From the NCBI RefSeq assembly GCF_027925145.1, contig NZ_AP027130.1, positions 2,175,001 through 2,239,000 on the forward strand: 64,000 nucleotides of DNA. Reading direction: 5' to 3'. Below the pieces are notes generated by a model. It was given only the letters and a program-made list of their open reading frames with translations, did no database searches and was not told the origin of the DNA. This DNA is from Thermodesulfomicrobium sp. WS (GTDB lineage: Bacteria > Desulfobacterota > Desulfovibrionia > Desulfovibrionales > Desulfomicrobiaceae). The translations under genes and the position numbers were made by a program. Each line of letters opens with the position of its first letter. The first letter of the stretch is position 1. This document shows, in pieces, positions 51,372 through 61,168 of this stretch.

Positions 51372-51398
51372 CCCCGCAAGAATGCGGGGTTTTTCTTT
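51372..51398 (+). terminator. Intrinsic terminator downstream of tRNA-Met
   Basis: CCCCGC-AAGAAT-GCGGGG stem followed by TTTTTCTTT. Confidence 0.92.
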
Positions 51399-51446
51399 CG
51401 GCTCCCTCAAACGCACCGGGCAGCGGAAGCGCCTTTTCCGGACAGC

Positions 51447-52106
51447 TCAAAAATACCCAAGGCTGCGCAGGCTGGCCATGTGGGACTCTTTGCGCAGGTC
51501 CCGGCCGGAACGCTCGGCCAGGTCATGGGAACGGGAAGTACAGGGCACGCACCCCAAGGAGCGGTAGCCCTGATCGTACAGGGGGCACCACGGGATCTGC
51601 GCCCAGGCGTGATAGGTCCAGATATCCACCTCGGACCACTCCAAAAGCGGGGCGATGCGGACGTGGCCGTCCACCGCCCACTGCCAGCCAGTGGCGGCGC
51701 GCTCCGGATGCTCGTCGGCCCGCACCCCGATGATGAGCGCAGCGAGCCCCAACTCCTGCACCGCGCGGCGCAGCGGCAGCACCTTGCGCGCCGCGCAGCA
51801 CTGCACGGGATCAGCAGCCACCGGCAGGGAGATCTCCTGCGGGGTAAACACACGCAGGTCCACATCCCACGCTCCAGCCAGGCGCTGGCGAAACTCCCGA
51901 ATCTCCGGGAACTTCCATCCCGTGTCGATGGTCACGGCCAGAGGCCGCGCCCCAGCGGCCGCGACCACCTCGCGCCACAGATGCAGCGCTACCGTCGAGT
52001 CCTTGCCAGCAGTCCAGCACACCGCCACCCGCGGCCCCCATGCTTCCCACGCCCAATGCATCCGCTGCCGTGCCGTGGCTAGCAGGGTGTCCCAAGGATG
52101 CCGCAT
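51447..52106 (-). CDS. PAPS reductase-family PP-loop protein (CysH/CysD-like)
   Basis: 219 residues. The PP-loop W-T-A-G-K-D-S-T-V-A-L binds a nucleotide triphosphate; I-D-T-G-W-K-F-P-E, G-V-R-A-D-E and the C-terminal cysteine motif G-C-V-P-C-T-S-R place it in the PAPS reductase/CysD superfamily. The extra Cys pairs (Q-C-C-A-A-R, P-W-C-P-L-Y) suggest a 4Fe-4S cluster, as in APS-reducing enzymes. In a sulfate reducer it could serve assimilation, but the real substrate is not certain. Confidence 0.85.
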   Translation of the reverse strand: MRHPWDTLLATARQRMHWAWEAWGPRVAVCWTAGKDSTVALHLWREVVAAAGARPLAVTIDTGWKFPEIREFRQRLAGAWDVDLRVFTPQEISLPVAADPVQCCAARKVLPLRRAVQELGLAALIIGVRADEHPERAATGWQWAVDGHVRIAPLLEWSEVDIWTYHAWAQIPWCPLYDQGYRSLGCVPCTSRSHDLAERSGRDLRKESHMASLRSLGYF

Positions 52107-52109
52107 AGG

Positions 52110-52472
52110 CTACGGCGCAGTCTGGAGATCGTTTCGGATTTCTTCGAGCAAGAGACGCACGGCCTCGAGCTTGTCCCGGTGCTTGGCGCCCACCGTTGCC
52201 TGCAGGTCTTCGGCCGCCGCGGCCATGGCGCCCACCTGGGTTTCTGCGGCCAAGGTCCGGGTCTTTCGCGGCAGGCTTGCCAGCTCCGTGGCCGAGCGCT
52301 CCACGGAAAGGGCGCGGTCTTCGAGTTGGGACACCTTTGCCGAAACGGCCCGCAGCGCCGCAATCTCTGCGGAAATCCCTTCCATACGACGCTCAACGGC
52401 GTAGAAAAGGACCATGGCGAGCAAAAACGCCGCCACTGCCATGGCCATGATGCCCTGATCGCGGAACGTCAT
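52110..52472 (-). CDS. Membrane-anchored coiled-coil protein, unknown
   Basis: 120 residues from ATG 52472 behind GGAGGAG; a GTG start at 52484 is possible. One membrane helix (about 9-27) followed by a long Ala/Glu-rich coiled coil. No recognised domain. Separated by three bases from the PP-loop reductase downstream, so probably cotranscribed with it. Confidence 0.75.
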   Translation of the reverse strand: MTFRDQGIMAMAVAAFLLAMVLFYAVERRMEGISAEIAALRAVSAKVSQLEDRALSVERSATELASLPRKTRTLAAETQVGAMAAAAEDLQATVGAKHRDKLEAVRLLLEEIRNDLQTAP

Positions 52473-52500
52473 GGACTCCTCCACCTCCCCAGGCCGCCAC

Positions 52501-52536
52501 GGCCTGGAAACTCCCGACGGCCTGGAAACTCCCGCT
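52501..52536. repeat. 18-bp tandem direct repeat at the end of the UPF0210 gene
   Basis: GGCCTGGAAACTCCCGAC is followed directly by GGCCTGGAAACTCCCGCT (16 of 18 identical). It touches the stop codon of the UPF0210 gene (52535-52537, minus strand). Confidence 0.9.
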
Positions 52537-53908
52537 AGTTGATCAGCGACTGCAGCGGCGCGGGGATGAAGCCGCCGCGGCGGATGAACGCCTCGCAGCA
52601 GGGATTGGGGTGCACCGGCATGATGGTGGCCTCTCCCAAAAGCCCGCCAAACACCGCCCGCTCGCCGGCCTCCTTGCCAGGCACCGGAATGATCCGGGCC
52701 GCCGTGGTCTTTTTGTTGATCACGCCGATGGCCATCTCGTCGGCGATGATGGCAGATAAGGTCTCGGCGCTGGTGGAGCCCGGGATGGCCACCATGTCCA
52801 GCCCCACCGAGCAGACCGCAGTCATGGCCTCCAGCTTGGAGAGCGAAAGGAAACCGTCCGCAGCGGCCTGCGCGATGGTGCGGTCTTCGCTCACCGGAAT
52901 GAAGGCGCCGCTTAAGCCCCCCACCCGGGTACTGGCAAAGGCGCCGCCCTTTTTCACCGCGTCGTTGAGCATGGCAAGGGCCGCCGTAGACCCCGGCATG
53001 CCGATGGCGCCCAGTCCCAAAGACTGAAAGATCTCGCCCACACTGTCGCCCACGTTGGGCGTCGGGGCAAGGGAAAGGTCCACGATGCCGAATTCCACCC
53101 CCAAAAGGCGCGCTACCTCGCGGCCAATGATCTCGCCCACGCGGGTGACCTTGAAGGCCGTGCGCTTGATGACCTCGGCGAGCTCGCCCAGATGGATGCC
53201 CGGATTTTCGGCCACAGCGCGGTCGATGGCCTTGCGCACCACCCCCGGCCCGCTGACCCCCACGTTGATGACCGAGCTGGGCTCGCCCACCCCCAAGTAC
53301 GCGCCGGCCATGAAGGGCACGTCCTCGGGGATATTGGCAAACACCACCAGCTTGGCGCAGCCGAGGCCGTCCCGCTCCCGGGTGGCCTTAGCCGTGGCCT
53401 TGATGGTGCGGCCCATGAGGGCCACGGCGTCCATGTTGATGCCTGCCCGGGTGGAGGCCACATTCACGGAAGAGCACAGGCGCTCGGTGCGCGCGAGGGC
53501 TTCGGGGATGGCCTCGATCAAGGCCAGATCGCCCTTGGCCATGCCTTTTTCCACCAGGGCGGAAAAACCACCGATAAAATCCACCCCCACTTCCCGGGCC
53601 GCAGCGTCCAGGGCGCAGGCCACCTCCACCATGCCACGGGCATCGAACGGGGCGGCGGCCACGGCCACGGGGCTCACACTGATGCGCTTGTTGACCACCG
53701 GGATGCCAAAGCGCTCGCCCACCTCGTCGCACACGGCCACCAGATCCCGGGCCTGGGTGATGATGCGCGCATGTACGGCGTCCACGAACGCACTCAAGCT
53801 CTCGCGCGCACAGTCCAAAAGGCTGACGCCCAAGGTCACGGTGCGCACGTCCAAGTGTTCGTTTTTCACCATGGACAGGGTGGACAAAACTTCACGATCC
53901 GAAAGCAT
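52535..53908 (-). CDS. UPF0210 (PFL/DUF711) family protein
   Basis: 457 residues from ATG 53908 (AGAGGA site), the usual family length. Conserved stretches include G-V-S-L-L-D-C, N-K-R-I-S-V-S-P, N-V-G-V-S-G-P-G-V-V and a Cys near the C-terminus (N-P-C-C-E). The family has a pyruvate-formate-lyase-like fold but no known activity. It is often next to an ACT-domain protein, as here. Confidence 0.93.
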   Translation of the reverse strand: MLSDREVLSTLSMVKNEHLDVRTVTLGVSLLDCARESLSAFVDAVHARIITQARDLVAVCDEVGERFGIPVVNKRISVSPVAVAAAPFDARGMVEVACALDAAAREVGVDFIGGFSALVEKGMAKGDLALIEAIPEALARTERLCSSVNVASTRAGINMDAVALMGRTIKATAKATRERDGLGCAKLVVFANIPEDVPFMAGAYLGVGEPSSVINVGVSGPGVVRKAIDRAVAENPGIHLGELAEVIKRTAFKVTRVGEIIGREVARLLGVEFGIVDLSLAPTPNVGDSVGEIFQSLGLGAIGMPGSTAALAMLNDAVKKGGAFASTRVGGLSGAFIPVSEDRTIAQAAADGFLSLSKLEAMTAVCSVGLDMVAIPGSTSAETLSAIIADEMAIGVINKKTTAARIIPVPGKEAGERAVFGGLLGEATIMPVHPNPCCEAFIRRGGFIPAPLQSLIN

Positions 53909-53979
53909 AGATATTCCTCTATTGAGATTCGTCTGATTTTTCCCGCACGTGCCAAGGGACCAAAAGCCCCTCGGATGCG

Positions 53980-54531
53980 TTAGACCCGATGGATATTTTC
54001 GAACACATCCCGATGCTGGAGAGACACCTCCATGCCCAAAGGCTGACACGCCTGCGCCACCGCGGCGCGCACCACCCGATGGTGCACCCCCTGGGGGACA
54101 TCGATCTCCAGGATCATCACCATCTCCTCACCCTCCTCGGCCGCTGGCAGGAGGACCGCCCGGAATTGCGTCACATTGCATCCCAACTGCGCCAAGGCAC
54201 GCGTCACTGCGGCGATGTTTCCCGGCTGATCCTTGCCGCGCGTCGTGAGCACAAAGGGTTCGCCCGGCACGGCAGGCTGCCAGCCCTCGTCCAAAGGCCG
54301 CACGAATACGCCGAGCCCCATAGGGGCAAGCCGCTCCCGCAAGGCGGCATCCACCTGCGCAAGCGGGACGTGCGGCGGCCGGGCGACAATCATGATGGCC
54401 GCAAACTCGCCTTGCAGGATGGTTTGGGAAACATCTTCAATATTGCAGCCCAGGCCAAAGACGGTCTCGGACACCGCGGCCAGGATGCCCGGCCGGTCAT
54501 GGCCCATGACGGACACAGCAAATTTTTCCAT
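53980..54531 (-). CDS. Two-ACT-domain regulatory protein (GcvR/UPF0237-like)
   Basis: 183 residues from ATG 54531, five bases after AGGAGG. First ACT domain 1-80 (V-M-G-H-D-R-P-G-I-L-A-A-V), second about 90-180 (T-R-G-K-D-Q-P-G-N-I-A-A-V). No catalytic or DNA-binding domain, as in GcvR. ACT domains bind amino acids. Gene pairing with UPF0210 is seen in many bacteria, and the two probably act together, perhaps as an amino-acid-responsive regulator and enzyme. Confidence 0.9.
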   Translation of the reverse strand: MEKFAVSVMGHDRPGILAAVSETVFGLGCNIEDVSQTILQGEFAAIMIVARPPHVPLAQVDAALRERLAPMGLGVFVRPLDEGWQPAVPGEPFVLTTRGKDQPGNIAAVTRALAQLGCNVTQFRAVLLPAAEEGEEMVMILEIDVPQGVHHRVVRAAVAQACQPLGMEVSLQHRDVFENIHRV

Positions 54532-54692
54532 ACATCCTCCTTGCAAAGGCATGTCTCTTGGCCGTGGAGGAGCCAGGCGTCAAGATTTGCCTGTCCCGCC
54601 GCCCTGCTTTTTCATTGCCTTCCCCTGCCAGCCGCACTAGGAGTGCCCAAGCCCGCAGCAAGCGGGGCAATTACTTGCGGAGGAATACCATC

Positions 54693-55211
54693 ATGCACCG
54701 TCTTTGTGTCATCCTTGTGGCCCTGGTCCTTACGGCATCCCCGGTGTTTGCCGCCTCGGAAAAACATCAAAAACTGGCGGAAGAACTCATCTCGCTCACG
54801 GAAGGGGACAAGATCCTCGACTCCATGAAAAGCCAGATGGCCATGATCTTTGCCCAGTTCAAGGCCCATCTTCAGATTCCTGAGGCGCAAAAGGCCAAGG
54901 TGGAAGGCTACGACAAAAAGTTTCAGACCATCCTCGACGAGGAACTGGACTGGAAAAAGGTCCGCAGCCAATACCTCGACCTCTACACGTCTACCTTCTC
55001 CGAAGAAGAAACCAAGGCCATCGTGGATTTCTACAAGTCCGCTGCCGGCAAGAAACTGACCGCTTCCATGCCGAATCTCATGCAGCAAAGTCTCAACATC
55101 GCCCGCACCCATGTGCAGACCATAATTCCCAAGCTCGAAGAGATCACCTCGGCCATGGAAAAGGAATTTGCGCCGCAGAACGCCACTCAAGAAACCGCCC
55201 CGAAAAAGTAG
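54693..55211 (+). CDS. Exported DUF2059-family protein
   Basis: 172 residues with a signal peptide (1-20, ends V-F-A-A). The mature protein is helical, with F-x-E-E-E-T-K-A-I-V-D-F-Y-K-S-A-A-G-K-K followed by M-P, the DUF2059 core. It would sit in the periplasm; function unknown. GGAGGAA site before ATG 54693. Confidence 0.88.
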   Translation: MHRLCVILVALVLTASPVFAASEKHQKLAEELISLTEGDKILDSMKSQMAMIFAQFKAHLQIPEAQKAKVEGYDKKFQTILDEELDWKKVRSQYLDLYTSTFSEEETKAIVDFYKSAAGKKLTASMPNLMQQSLNIARTHVQTIIPKLEEITSAMEKEFAPQNATQETAPKK

Positions 55212-55225
55212 CCTTCCCCAGCGGT

Positions 55226-55254
55226 CCGCCGCATGCCTTCCGGTCGTGCGGCGG
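55226..55254. terminator. Possible convergent terminator hairpin
   Basis: CCGCCGCA and TGCGGCGG make an 8-bp stem in the short gap between two converging genes. There is no T tract, so termination would be weak or factor dependent. Confidence 0.4.
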
Positions 55255-55266
55255 CTGCCTGACCGA

Positions 55267-56961
55267 CTACGGCTCGTCGGCGCCTGTGGCCACCTGCACC
55301 TGATTTCTCCCGGCGGCCTTGGCTGCGTACAAGGCATCGTCCGCCCGCGAAAGAAGCTCCTCTCCGGATGCCCCTGACTGGCGCTGGGCCACCCCACAGC
55401 TCACCGTGACCCCAAAAGACTGCCCCTGGGCCCCTGCCATGGGCCGCGCCCCCACTGTCTGACGAATGCGCTCCAACACCCCCGTCGCCGCGACCATCTC
55501 GGTCTCCGGTAAGATCACGGCAAATTCCTCGCCACCGACCCGGGCCACCACATCCATGGCTCGGACGCTCTCGCGAAGCACTGCGGCCACCGTCGCAAGC
55601 ACGGTATCGCCAACGGCATGACCATACGTATCATTGACCCGCTTAAAATGATCCACATCGACCATGGCGACGCAAAGGGGAGAGCCGAATCGTCGGGCCC
55701 GAGCCACTTCCGCATGGAGCCGTTCAAAAAAGTGGCGACGATTGGCCAGACCCGTCAGCTGATCCGTGGCGGCCAACTCCTCCAGACGCAGCTCCGCCAA
55801 ACGGCGATCCGTGATGTCCGCCACCGCACAGTGCATGCGCGCCACCGCACCATGCTCATCGGTATCGAAGCTGCAGACAACGGCAGCCCAGCGTTCCTCT
55901 CCCCGGCAGGTACGCAGACGCACGTCCTGACGGAAAGACGCCGCCGCGCCCTGCGCCTGAACAAAAGCATCCATCAATGGCCGGAGGTCATCGGGATGCA
56001 CATGCGCCAAGAATCGCTCGAAATCCGCGGGGACTTCTCCGGGGGCATAGCCCAAAATGCGGAACAGCTCGTCCGACCACACATCCACAGAGGATTCGAG
56101 ATCCCGCTCCAAACTCCCCACATGCGCCAAGGCCTGGGTCTCGGCCAACAGCGCGGCCGTACGGCGCAGTTGGTCTTCCAAGAGCCGGCGATCGGTAACA
56201 TCCCGGGCGGACACCACGGCCCCGGAGACGCGGCCATCGGTCTCGATACAAGGATAATAGGTGACCGCCATGCACCGTTTCCCCATGCCTGCCATGGGAA
56301 ACCACGCTTCGTACTGGATGGTTTCGCCGGCAAAACAACGCTCCAGATGGGGGCGTACCCAGCGGGTGAAGGATTCTTCGCCCATGACCTCCGCCACACT
56401 GTGGCCTTCGATCTCTTCCCGACGACGCGCATGGTAGCGGAGATAGGTATCGTTTACCACGACGTAGCGAAAATGGGTATCAACAATACTCACCAAAAAT
56501 GGTGCTAACGCCACAGCCCGTTCATAACGCTGCAATACGTATTCGGCCTCTTTGCGTTGGGTAATGGGGAGATGGGACACCACCGCGCCATGCAGCTCCC
56601 CATCCATCATCCATGGCCGAGCATAGAGCACAAACCAGCGTCGTTGTGTCGGCGAATGACACGGGTACTCCATATGAAAGCCGGTAAGACGTCCGGCCAA
56701 TATCTCCCGCAAGCCGAAAAGCGCCTGATCGGCCTGCTCCGATCCCATTTTCCGGACGGTCGCGCACACCTCAAGGTAACTCTTCCCCACTATTTTCTGA
56801 GGATCGCCGCCATTGTCGGCCACAAAACGCTGCCACGGGGCATTGACCATGCGGATCACGCCCTGATGATCGAGAACAGCCACATGCTCGGCGAGACTGT
56901 CGAAAACCGCCCGCAATGCAGCGAGCTCCTGGGAGGGCGTCATGCGTGCCTCGAAGTTCAT
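55267..56961 (-). CDS. Diguanylate cyclase with PAS domains
   Basis: 564 residues from ATG 56961, eight bases after GGGGAGG. Three PAS-type sensor domains (about 15-135, 140-265, 280-395, each ending in a PAC-like I-T-x-R or V-T-D-R) and a GGDEF domain (about 405-560) with active-site G-G-E-E-F. The R-x-x-D inhibitory site is present (R-A-M-D, five residues before G-G-E-E-F), so cyclic-di-GMP feedback is likely. No membrane helices: a cytoplasmic sensor. It overlaps the stop of the mutase gene upstream by four bases. Confidence 0.93.
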   Translation of the reverse strand: MNFEARMTPSQELAALRAVFDSLAEHVAVLDHQGVIRMVNAPWQRFVADNGGDPQKIVGKSYLEVCATVRKMGSEQADQALFGLREILAGRLTGFHMEYPCHSPTQRRWFVLYARPWMMDGELHGAVVSHLPITQRKEAEYVLQRYERAVALAPFLVSIVDTHFRYVVVNDTYLRYHARRREEIEGHSVAEVMGEESFTRWVRPHLERCFAGETIQYEAWFPMAGMGKRCMAVTYYPCIETDGRVSGAVVSARDVTDRRLLEDQLRRTAALLAETQALAHVGSLERDLESSVDVWSDELFRILGYAPGEVPADFERFLAHVHPDDLRPLMDAFVQAQGAAASFRQDVRLRTCRGEERWAAVVCSFDTDEHGAVARMHCAVADITDRRLAELRLEELAATDQLTGLANRRHFFERLHAEVARARRFGSPLCVAMVDVDHFKRVNDTYGHAVGDTVLATVAAVLRESVRAMDVVARVGGEEFAVILPETEMVAATGVLERIRQTVGARPMAGAQGQSFGVTVSCGVAQRQSGASGEELLSRADDALYAAKAAGRNQVQVATGADEP

Positions 56962-58373
56962 CGCTCCGACCTCCCCGCACGCATCCAGCGGGCCACCGCC
57001 GCCAAGGTCTCGGCCACCAATTCCTCCGCCCGCTCGCAAGTGGCGGCCTCGCTGTAGCAGCGCAGCTCCGGGGCATTGCCCGAAGGCCGCAGGTGGATGA
57101 TCTCACCGCTGGCAAAGGTCAGGCGCAGGCCATCGGTGCGGTCCACATGGGAAAGTTCGCCCTGGGCCGCGGCACAGATGCGCTGGCGCAGGGCGGCGTC
57201 CGCATCCACCAGGCGCAGGAGCTCGTGGCTCCTCGCGGTGGGAAAATCGGTCAGGCGCTGACTCGCCGTGGGTCGCTGCGGCAACGCCTCCCGCAGCACC
57301 GACAGGCGCACGCCCTGGCGCGCGGCGCTTCGCAAAACAGCCAGGATCGGCAAGGCGGCATCCCGCGTAGGCAGCCGCCGCACGGGCCGGCCATCCAGCA
57401 CCAGGTCGCTGGCCAGCATAAATCCGCCATTGGCTTCAAACCCGGCCACAGGCCCTGGACAGGTGGCAAGCAGCTCCTCCATGGCAGCCACCACGTACGG
57501 CGAGCCGATGCGGGTGCGGACCACCTGGGAACACAAACCGCTGCGCTCGATAGCCGTGGTACAGGACACCGGCGTCGCCACGCAGGTCACACCCAAGGCA
57601 GCGACCACCGCCAAACCGAGGAAATCGCCGCGCCACCAGGCGCCGGTTTCATCGGCAAGCATGGGTCGATCGCCGTCACCGTCCGTGGAGACGAGCGCGT
57701 GCAGCTCGTGCTCCGCCACCGCCTGCCGGGCAAGGGCGTGGTCTTCCGGAGACAGGGCCTCCGTATCCAAGGGCACGAAGGCGTCGCTGCGCCCGAGAGC
57801 AACCACTGTGGCGCCGCAATCTTCCAGGATCCGGCGCAGCACGTCGCGGGACGCGCTCGAATGCTCATAGAGCCCTACCCGCCACCCGGAAAGGCTTCCT
57901 GCGCCAAAGGCATCGACAGCGCGCCGGCGGTAGAGCTCCACGGCATCGCGCCTGGGCTCTGGCAGCGGCAGGGAGACGTCTGCCACCCCTGGCTCCAGGG
58001 CATCGGTCATGGAGGACTCGTGCTCCTTGGTGATCTCTCCCTGCGGGGTGTAGAACTTGATGCCGTTGCGATCGAAGGGGATGTGGCTGCCGGTCACCAT
58101 GATGGCGGCCATGCCGCGCTCCTGGGCGAAGAAGGCCAAGGCCGGGGTGGGCAGGACCCCGCAAAAGATCGCCTCCCGCCCTTCGGCCACCAGCGCCTCA
58201 AAGCAGAAGCGCGCAATCTGCGGGCTCGACGGCCGCAAATCCATGCCCAAAAGCACCGGGACATCAGAGGCCACGATGTGGCGCACAAAGGCCCGCACAT
58301 ACGCATGACACACCTCGCGGGAAAGCTCCTCCACCAAGCCCCGCACCCCACTGGTCCCAAAACGAACAGCCAT
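56958..58373 (-). CDS. Phosphohexomutase (phosphoglucomutase/phosphomannomutase family)
   Basis: 471 residues. N-terminal F-G-T-S-G-V-R-G, catalytic phosphoserine loop M-V-T-G-S-H-I-P-F (normally T-A-S-H-N-P), metal loop D-G-D-G-D-R-P, sugar loop G-F-E-A-N-G-G and the C-terminal phosphate loop R-P-S-G-N-A-P-E. The I-P-F end of the serine loop differs from the usual N-P. Could act on glucose, mannose or glucosamine phosphates for cell-envelope sugars. GGGGGGAG site before ATG 58373. Confidence 0.92.
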   Translation of the reverse strand: MAVRFGTSGVRGLVEELSREVCHAYVRAFVRHIVASDVPVLLGMDLRPSSPQIARFCFEALVAEGREAIFCGVLPTPALAFFAQERGMAAIMVTGSHIPFDRNGIKFYTPQGEITKEHESSMTDALEPGVADVSLPLPEPRRDAVELYRRRAVDAFGAGSLSGWRVGLYEHSSASRDVLRRILEDCGATVVALGRSDAFVPLDTEALSPEDHALARQAVAEHELHALVSTDGDGDRPMLADETGAWWRGDFLGLAVVAALGVTCVATPVSCTTAIERSGLCSQVVRTRIGSPYVVAAMEELLATCPGPVAGFEANGGFMLASDLVLDGRPVRRLPTRDAALPILAVLRSAARQGVRLSVLREALPQRPTASQRLTDFPTARSHELLRLVDADAALRQRICAAAQGELSHVDRTDGLRLTFASGEIIHLRPSGNAPELRCYSEAATCERAEELVAETLAAVARWMRAGRSER

Positions 58374-58383
58374 TGCTCCCCCC

Positions 58384-58418
58384 GAAAAGCCATCAGCGCG
58401 GACAGGCCGCGCTGATGG
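58384..58418 (-). terminator. Terminator after secF
   Basis: A perfect 12-bp stem (CCATCAGCGCGG / CCGCGCTGATGG, 5-base loop) followed on the minus strand by CTTTTC. Confidence 0.85.
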
Positions 58419-58469
58419 ATTGCTCAAGACACCAGCTGGCCACCAGCGCCAGCACACACTGCAGCGAGC

Positions 58470-59549
58470 TCACGCCACCTTGGCCTGCGCCGCAGCCGAC
58501 CCTTCCTCTTGCGGGAGATCCGGCCCGAACTCCAAGAGGATGGGTGCTGCCACAAAGATGGACGAATATGTCCCCACGCCGATACCCACCAAAAGGGCGA
58601 ATGCAAAGTCGTGGATCACCCCGCCGCCGAGGACGAACAGGCTCGCCGTCACCAGCAAGGTCGTACCGGAAGTGAGCACCGTACGCGACAAGGTCTGGTT
58701 GATGGCGGCATTGATGGTTACGGGCAGGTGCGGCGATATCTTGGCGCGCAGGTTCTCGCGGATGCGGTCGAACACGATGATGGTGTCGTTGAGGGAGTAG
58801 CCGATGATGGTGAGCAGGGCCGCCACGATGGAAAGGTCGATCTCCTTGTCGAGGAGCGAAAAGACCCCCACGGTGATGAGGGTGTCGTGGATCAGGGCCA
58901 CGATGGCGCCCAGGGCGTAGAAGAGCTTGAGTTTCCAGCACACCACAAGGGTTACGGCAAGCGCCCCCAAGATGAGCACTTCCTTGGAGACATCCAAAAG
59001 GCCCAGGCCGTAGACCGCAGCGCCCAAGCACGCGGCCATGAGCGCGGCGATCATCCATTTTTGCTCAAAGCGCCCGGAGATATAGATGGAGATGAGCAGC
59101 ACCGCATAGAACAAGGCCTCCAAGGCCTGCGTCCGCAAATCCGAGCTCACCTTGGCCCCCACCATGTCCACCCGCTGGATTTCAAAGTGCGCCTCCGGGA
59201 TCTGGGCAAGGGCCTCGGTAATGGCGGTGCGGGCGGCCGCAGCCTCTTCTTCCGCCGTAGCCACACGGATGAGTATCTCGTTGTCCGAGGCTGCCCCGAA
59301 CTCCTGCACCACCACCCCGGCAAGCCCTGCCGGAGCCAAGGCCTGCTCCACGGTGCGGGCGTCCACCTTCACTGCGGACTTTGCCTGCACCACCATGCCG
59401 CCGACAAAATCGATGCCGTAACGCGGACCGCCCTTCACCACCAAGGACACCATTCCCAAAAGCAGCAGCAGGGCGGACAGCACATAGGCCTTGCGGCGGT
59501 TCCCAATAAAATCAAATCGCGATGTCTGCGAAAACAACGTGAGTGGCAC
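58470..59549 (-). CDS. secF: Protein translocase subunit SecF
   Basis: 359 residues from GTG 59549, six bases after GGGAGG; no suitable ATG exists. Six membrane helices with the SecF motifs Y-G-I-D-F-V-G-G near the first periplasmic loop and G-Y-S-L-N-D-T-I-I-V-F-D-R-I-R-E in the C-terminal half. With SecD it uses the proton motive force to pull exported proteins through SecYEG. Thirteen bases after secD. Confidence 0.96.
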   Translation of the reverse strand: MPLTLFSQTSRFDFIGNRRKAYVLSALLLLLGMVSLVVKGGPRYGIDFVGGMVVQAKSAVKVDARTVEQALAPAGLAGVVVQEFGAASDNEILIRVATAEEEAAAARTAITEALAQIPEAHFEIQRVDMVGAKVSSDLRTQALEALFYAVLLISIYISGRFEQKWMIAALMAACLGAAVYGLGLLDVSKEVLILGALAVTLVVCWKLKLFYALGAIVALIHDTLITVGVFSLLDKEIDLSIVAALLTIIGYSLNDTIIVFDRIRENLRAKISPHLPVTINAAINQTLSRTVLTSGTTLLVTASLFVLGGGVIHDFAFALLVGIGVGTYSSIFVAAPILLEFGPDLPQEEGSAAAQAKVA

Positions 59550-59562
59550 AACGGGCCTCCCT

Positions 59563-61158
59563 TCAAATGCTGATCGTGGCCCCGGGGGTACGGCGGCGCA
59601 GCCAGAGGTCGAAAATGATCCGGGCAACAAAAATGGCCGTAAACATGGAGGCAAGGATGCCGAGACTCAAGGTCACCGCGAACCCCCGCACCGGGCCCGT
59701 GCCAAACTGGTACAAGATGATGGCAGCGATGATGGTGGTGAGGTTGGAGTCCACGATGGTGAGGGTGGCGCGGGCAAAGCCTTCGTCTACAGCAGCCATG
59801 GGCGAGAGCCCGCGGCGCAACTCCTCGCGGATACGTTCAAAAATGAGCACATTGGCGTCCACTGCCATGCCGAGGGTGAGGATGATGCCGGCAATGCCCG
59901 GAAGGGTGAGGGTTGCCCCAAACAAGGCCATGCCGGCCAGAATGAGCACCACGTCAAGGATGACCGCCACATCGGCGATCACCCCGCTCCAGCCGTAATA
60001 GATGGCCATGAAAAGCATCAACAGCGCCCCACCCACCAGGGCGGCCAGCATACCTTTTTCAATGGACTCCTGCCCCAAGGATGGCCCCACGGTGCGCTCT
60101 TCCAGTACCCGCACCGGCGCGGGCAAGGATCCGGCGCGCAGGACCACGGCCAAGTCATGGGCCTCTTCCGGAGTGAATTGTCCGGTGATGGAAGCCCTGC
60201 CGCCGCCGATACGCTCCTGAATGACCGGGGCCGAGTACACGGAACCGTCGAGCACGATGGCCATGCGTTTTTTCACGTTGGCGGCAGTGAGTTCCTCAAA
60301 GATCCGGGCCCCGCGGGCATTGAAGGTCATGCCCACGTACGGCTGGCCAAAGGAGTCGAATTGCACCGAGGCATCGGTGATGTATTCGCCGGTGAGGGCA
60401 ACGTCCCGACGCAGGACGATGGGCGTCTTCACCTCCGACCCATCCGGGCCACGGCGCACCATAAAAAAGAGCTCGTCGTCCGGGGGGATGACGCCGCGCA
60501 TGGCCGCCTGCGGGTCAGCGGCCTCGTCCACCAGGCGGAATTCCAGGTGCGCGGTACGGCCCAGCAGGGCCACCGCCCGGGCCGTGTCGCTCAGGCCCGG
60601 CAACTGCACCTGGATGCGCCCGCCCTGCTGCTTGCGGATATCTGGCTCGGCCACGCCAAAGGCGTCTACCCGGTTGCGGATGGTCTCTACCGCCTGATCC
60701 ACGGTGAGGTCCTGAATCTGCTTGCGGTAGGCATCGGTGGGCACAAGCACGTAGCGCATGCCGCCCTCCACGGGTTCTTTGCCCTCGACCCGCAGCGAAC
60801 GGAAACGGGAACTCAAGAGCGCGTCCATGTCCGCTGCGTGCTCTGCCCCCAGCACGGTACACTCCAGGGTATCCGCCCCCACCAACCGTGGGCGCAGGAC
60901 CGTAAAACCTTTTTCCCGGGCCTCGGCACGCACATCCTGCCCCGCCTGCCCCAAGGCGTGCCGCACGGCGGCCCCAAGATCCACCTCCATGGTGAGGTGG
61001 ATGCCGCCGCGCAGATCAAGCCCCATATTGATGCGGCTCTCCGGCAAAAAACGCCCCAAAGACGAATCCGCCACCCCCGGAAGGGACGGCGCAAGGAAGA
61101 TGAACGCAGCGAGGATGATGGCCGCAGCCAGTCCCAGCCTCCAACGTAGTGCACCCAT
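59563..61158 (-). CDS. secD: Protein translocase subunit SecD
   Basis: 531 residues from ATG 61158. Motifs: N-M-G-L-D-L-R-G-G-I-H-L after the first helix, a large periplasmic P1 domain (about 50-350), and L-G-M-A-V-D-A-N-V-L-I-F-E-R in the membrane half. Six membrane helices. Partner of SecF and YajC. Confidence 0.97.
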   Translation of the reverse strand: MGALRWRLGLAAAIILAAFIFLAPSLPGVADSSLGRFLPESRINMGLDLRGGIHLTMEVDLGAAVRHALGQAGQDVRAEAREKGFTVLRPRLVGADTLECTVLGAEHAADMDALLSSRFRSLRVEGKEPVEGGMRYVLVPTDAYRKQIQDLTVDQAVETIRNRVDAFGVAEPDIRKQQGGRIQVQLPGLSDTARAVALLGRTAHLEFRLVDEAADPQAAMRGVIPPDDELFFMVRRGPDGSEVKTPIVLRRDVALTGEYITDASVQFDSFGQPYVGMTFNARGARIFEELTAANVKKRMAIVLDGSVYSAPVIQERIGGGRASITGQFTPEEAHDLAVVLRAGSLPAPVRVLEERTVGPSLGQESIEKGMLAALVGGALLMLFMAIYYGWSGVIADVAVILDVVLILAGMALFGATLTLPGIAGIILTLGMAVDANVLIFERIREELRRGLSPMAAVDEGFARATLTIVDSNLTTIIAAIILYQFGTGPVRGFAVTLSLGILASMFTAIFVARIIFDLWLRRRTPGATISI

Positions 61159-61168
61159 GGATGTCCTC

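Noticed and set aside
52501..52536. The 18-bp tandem repeat as a CRISPR-like unit
   Set aside because: Only two adjacent copies, no spacers and no cas genes in the window.
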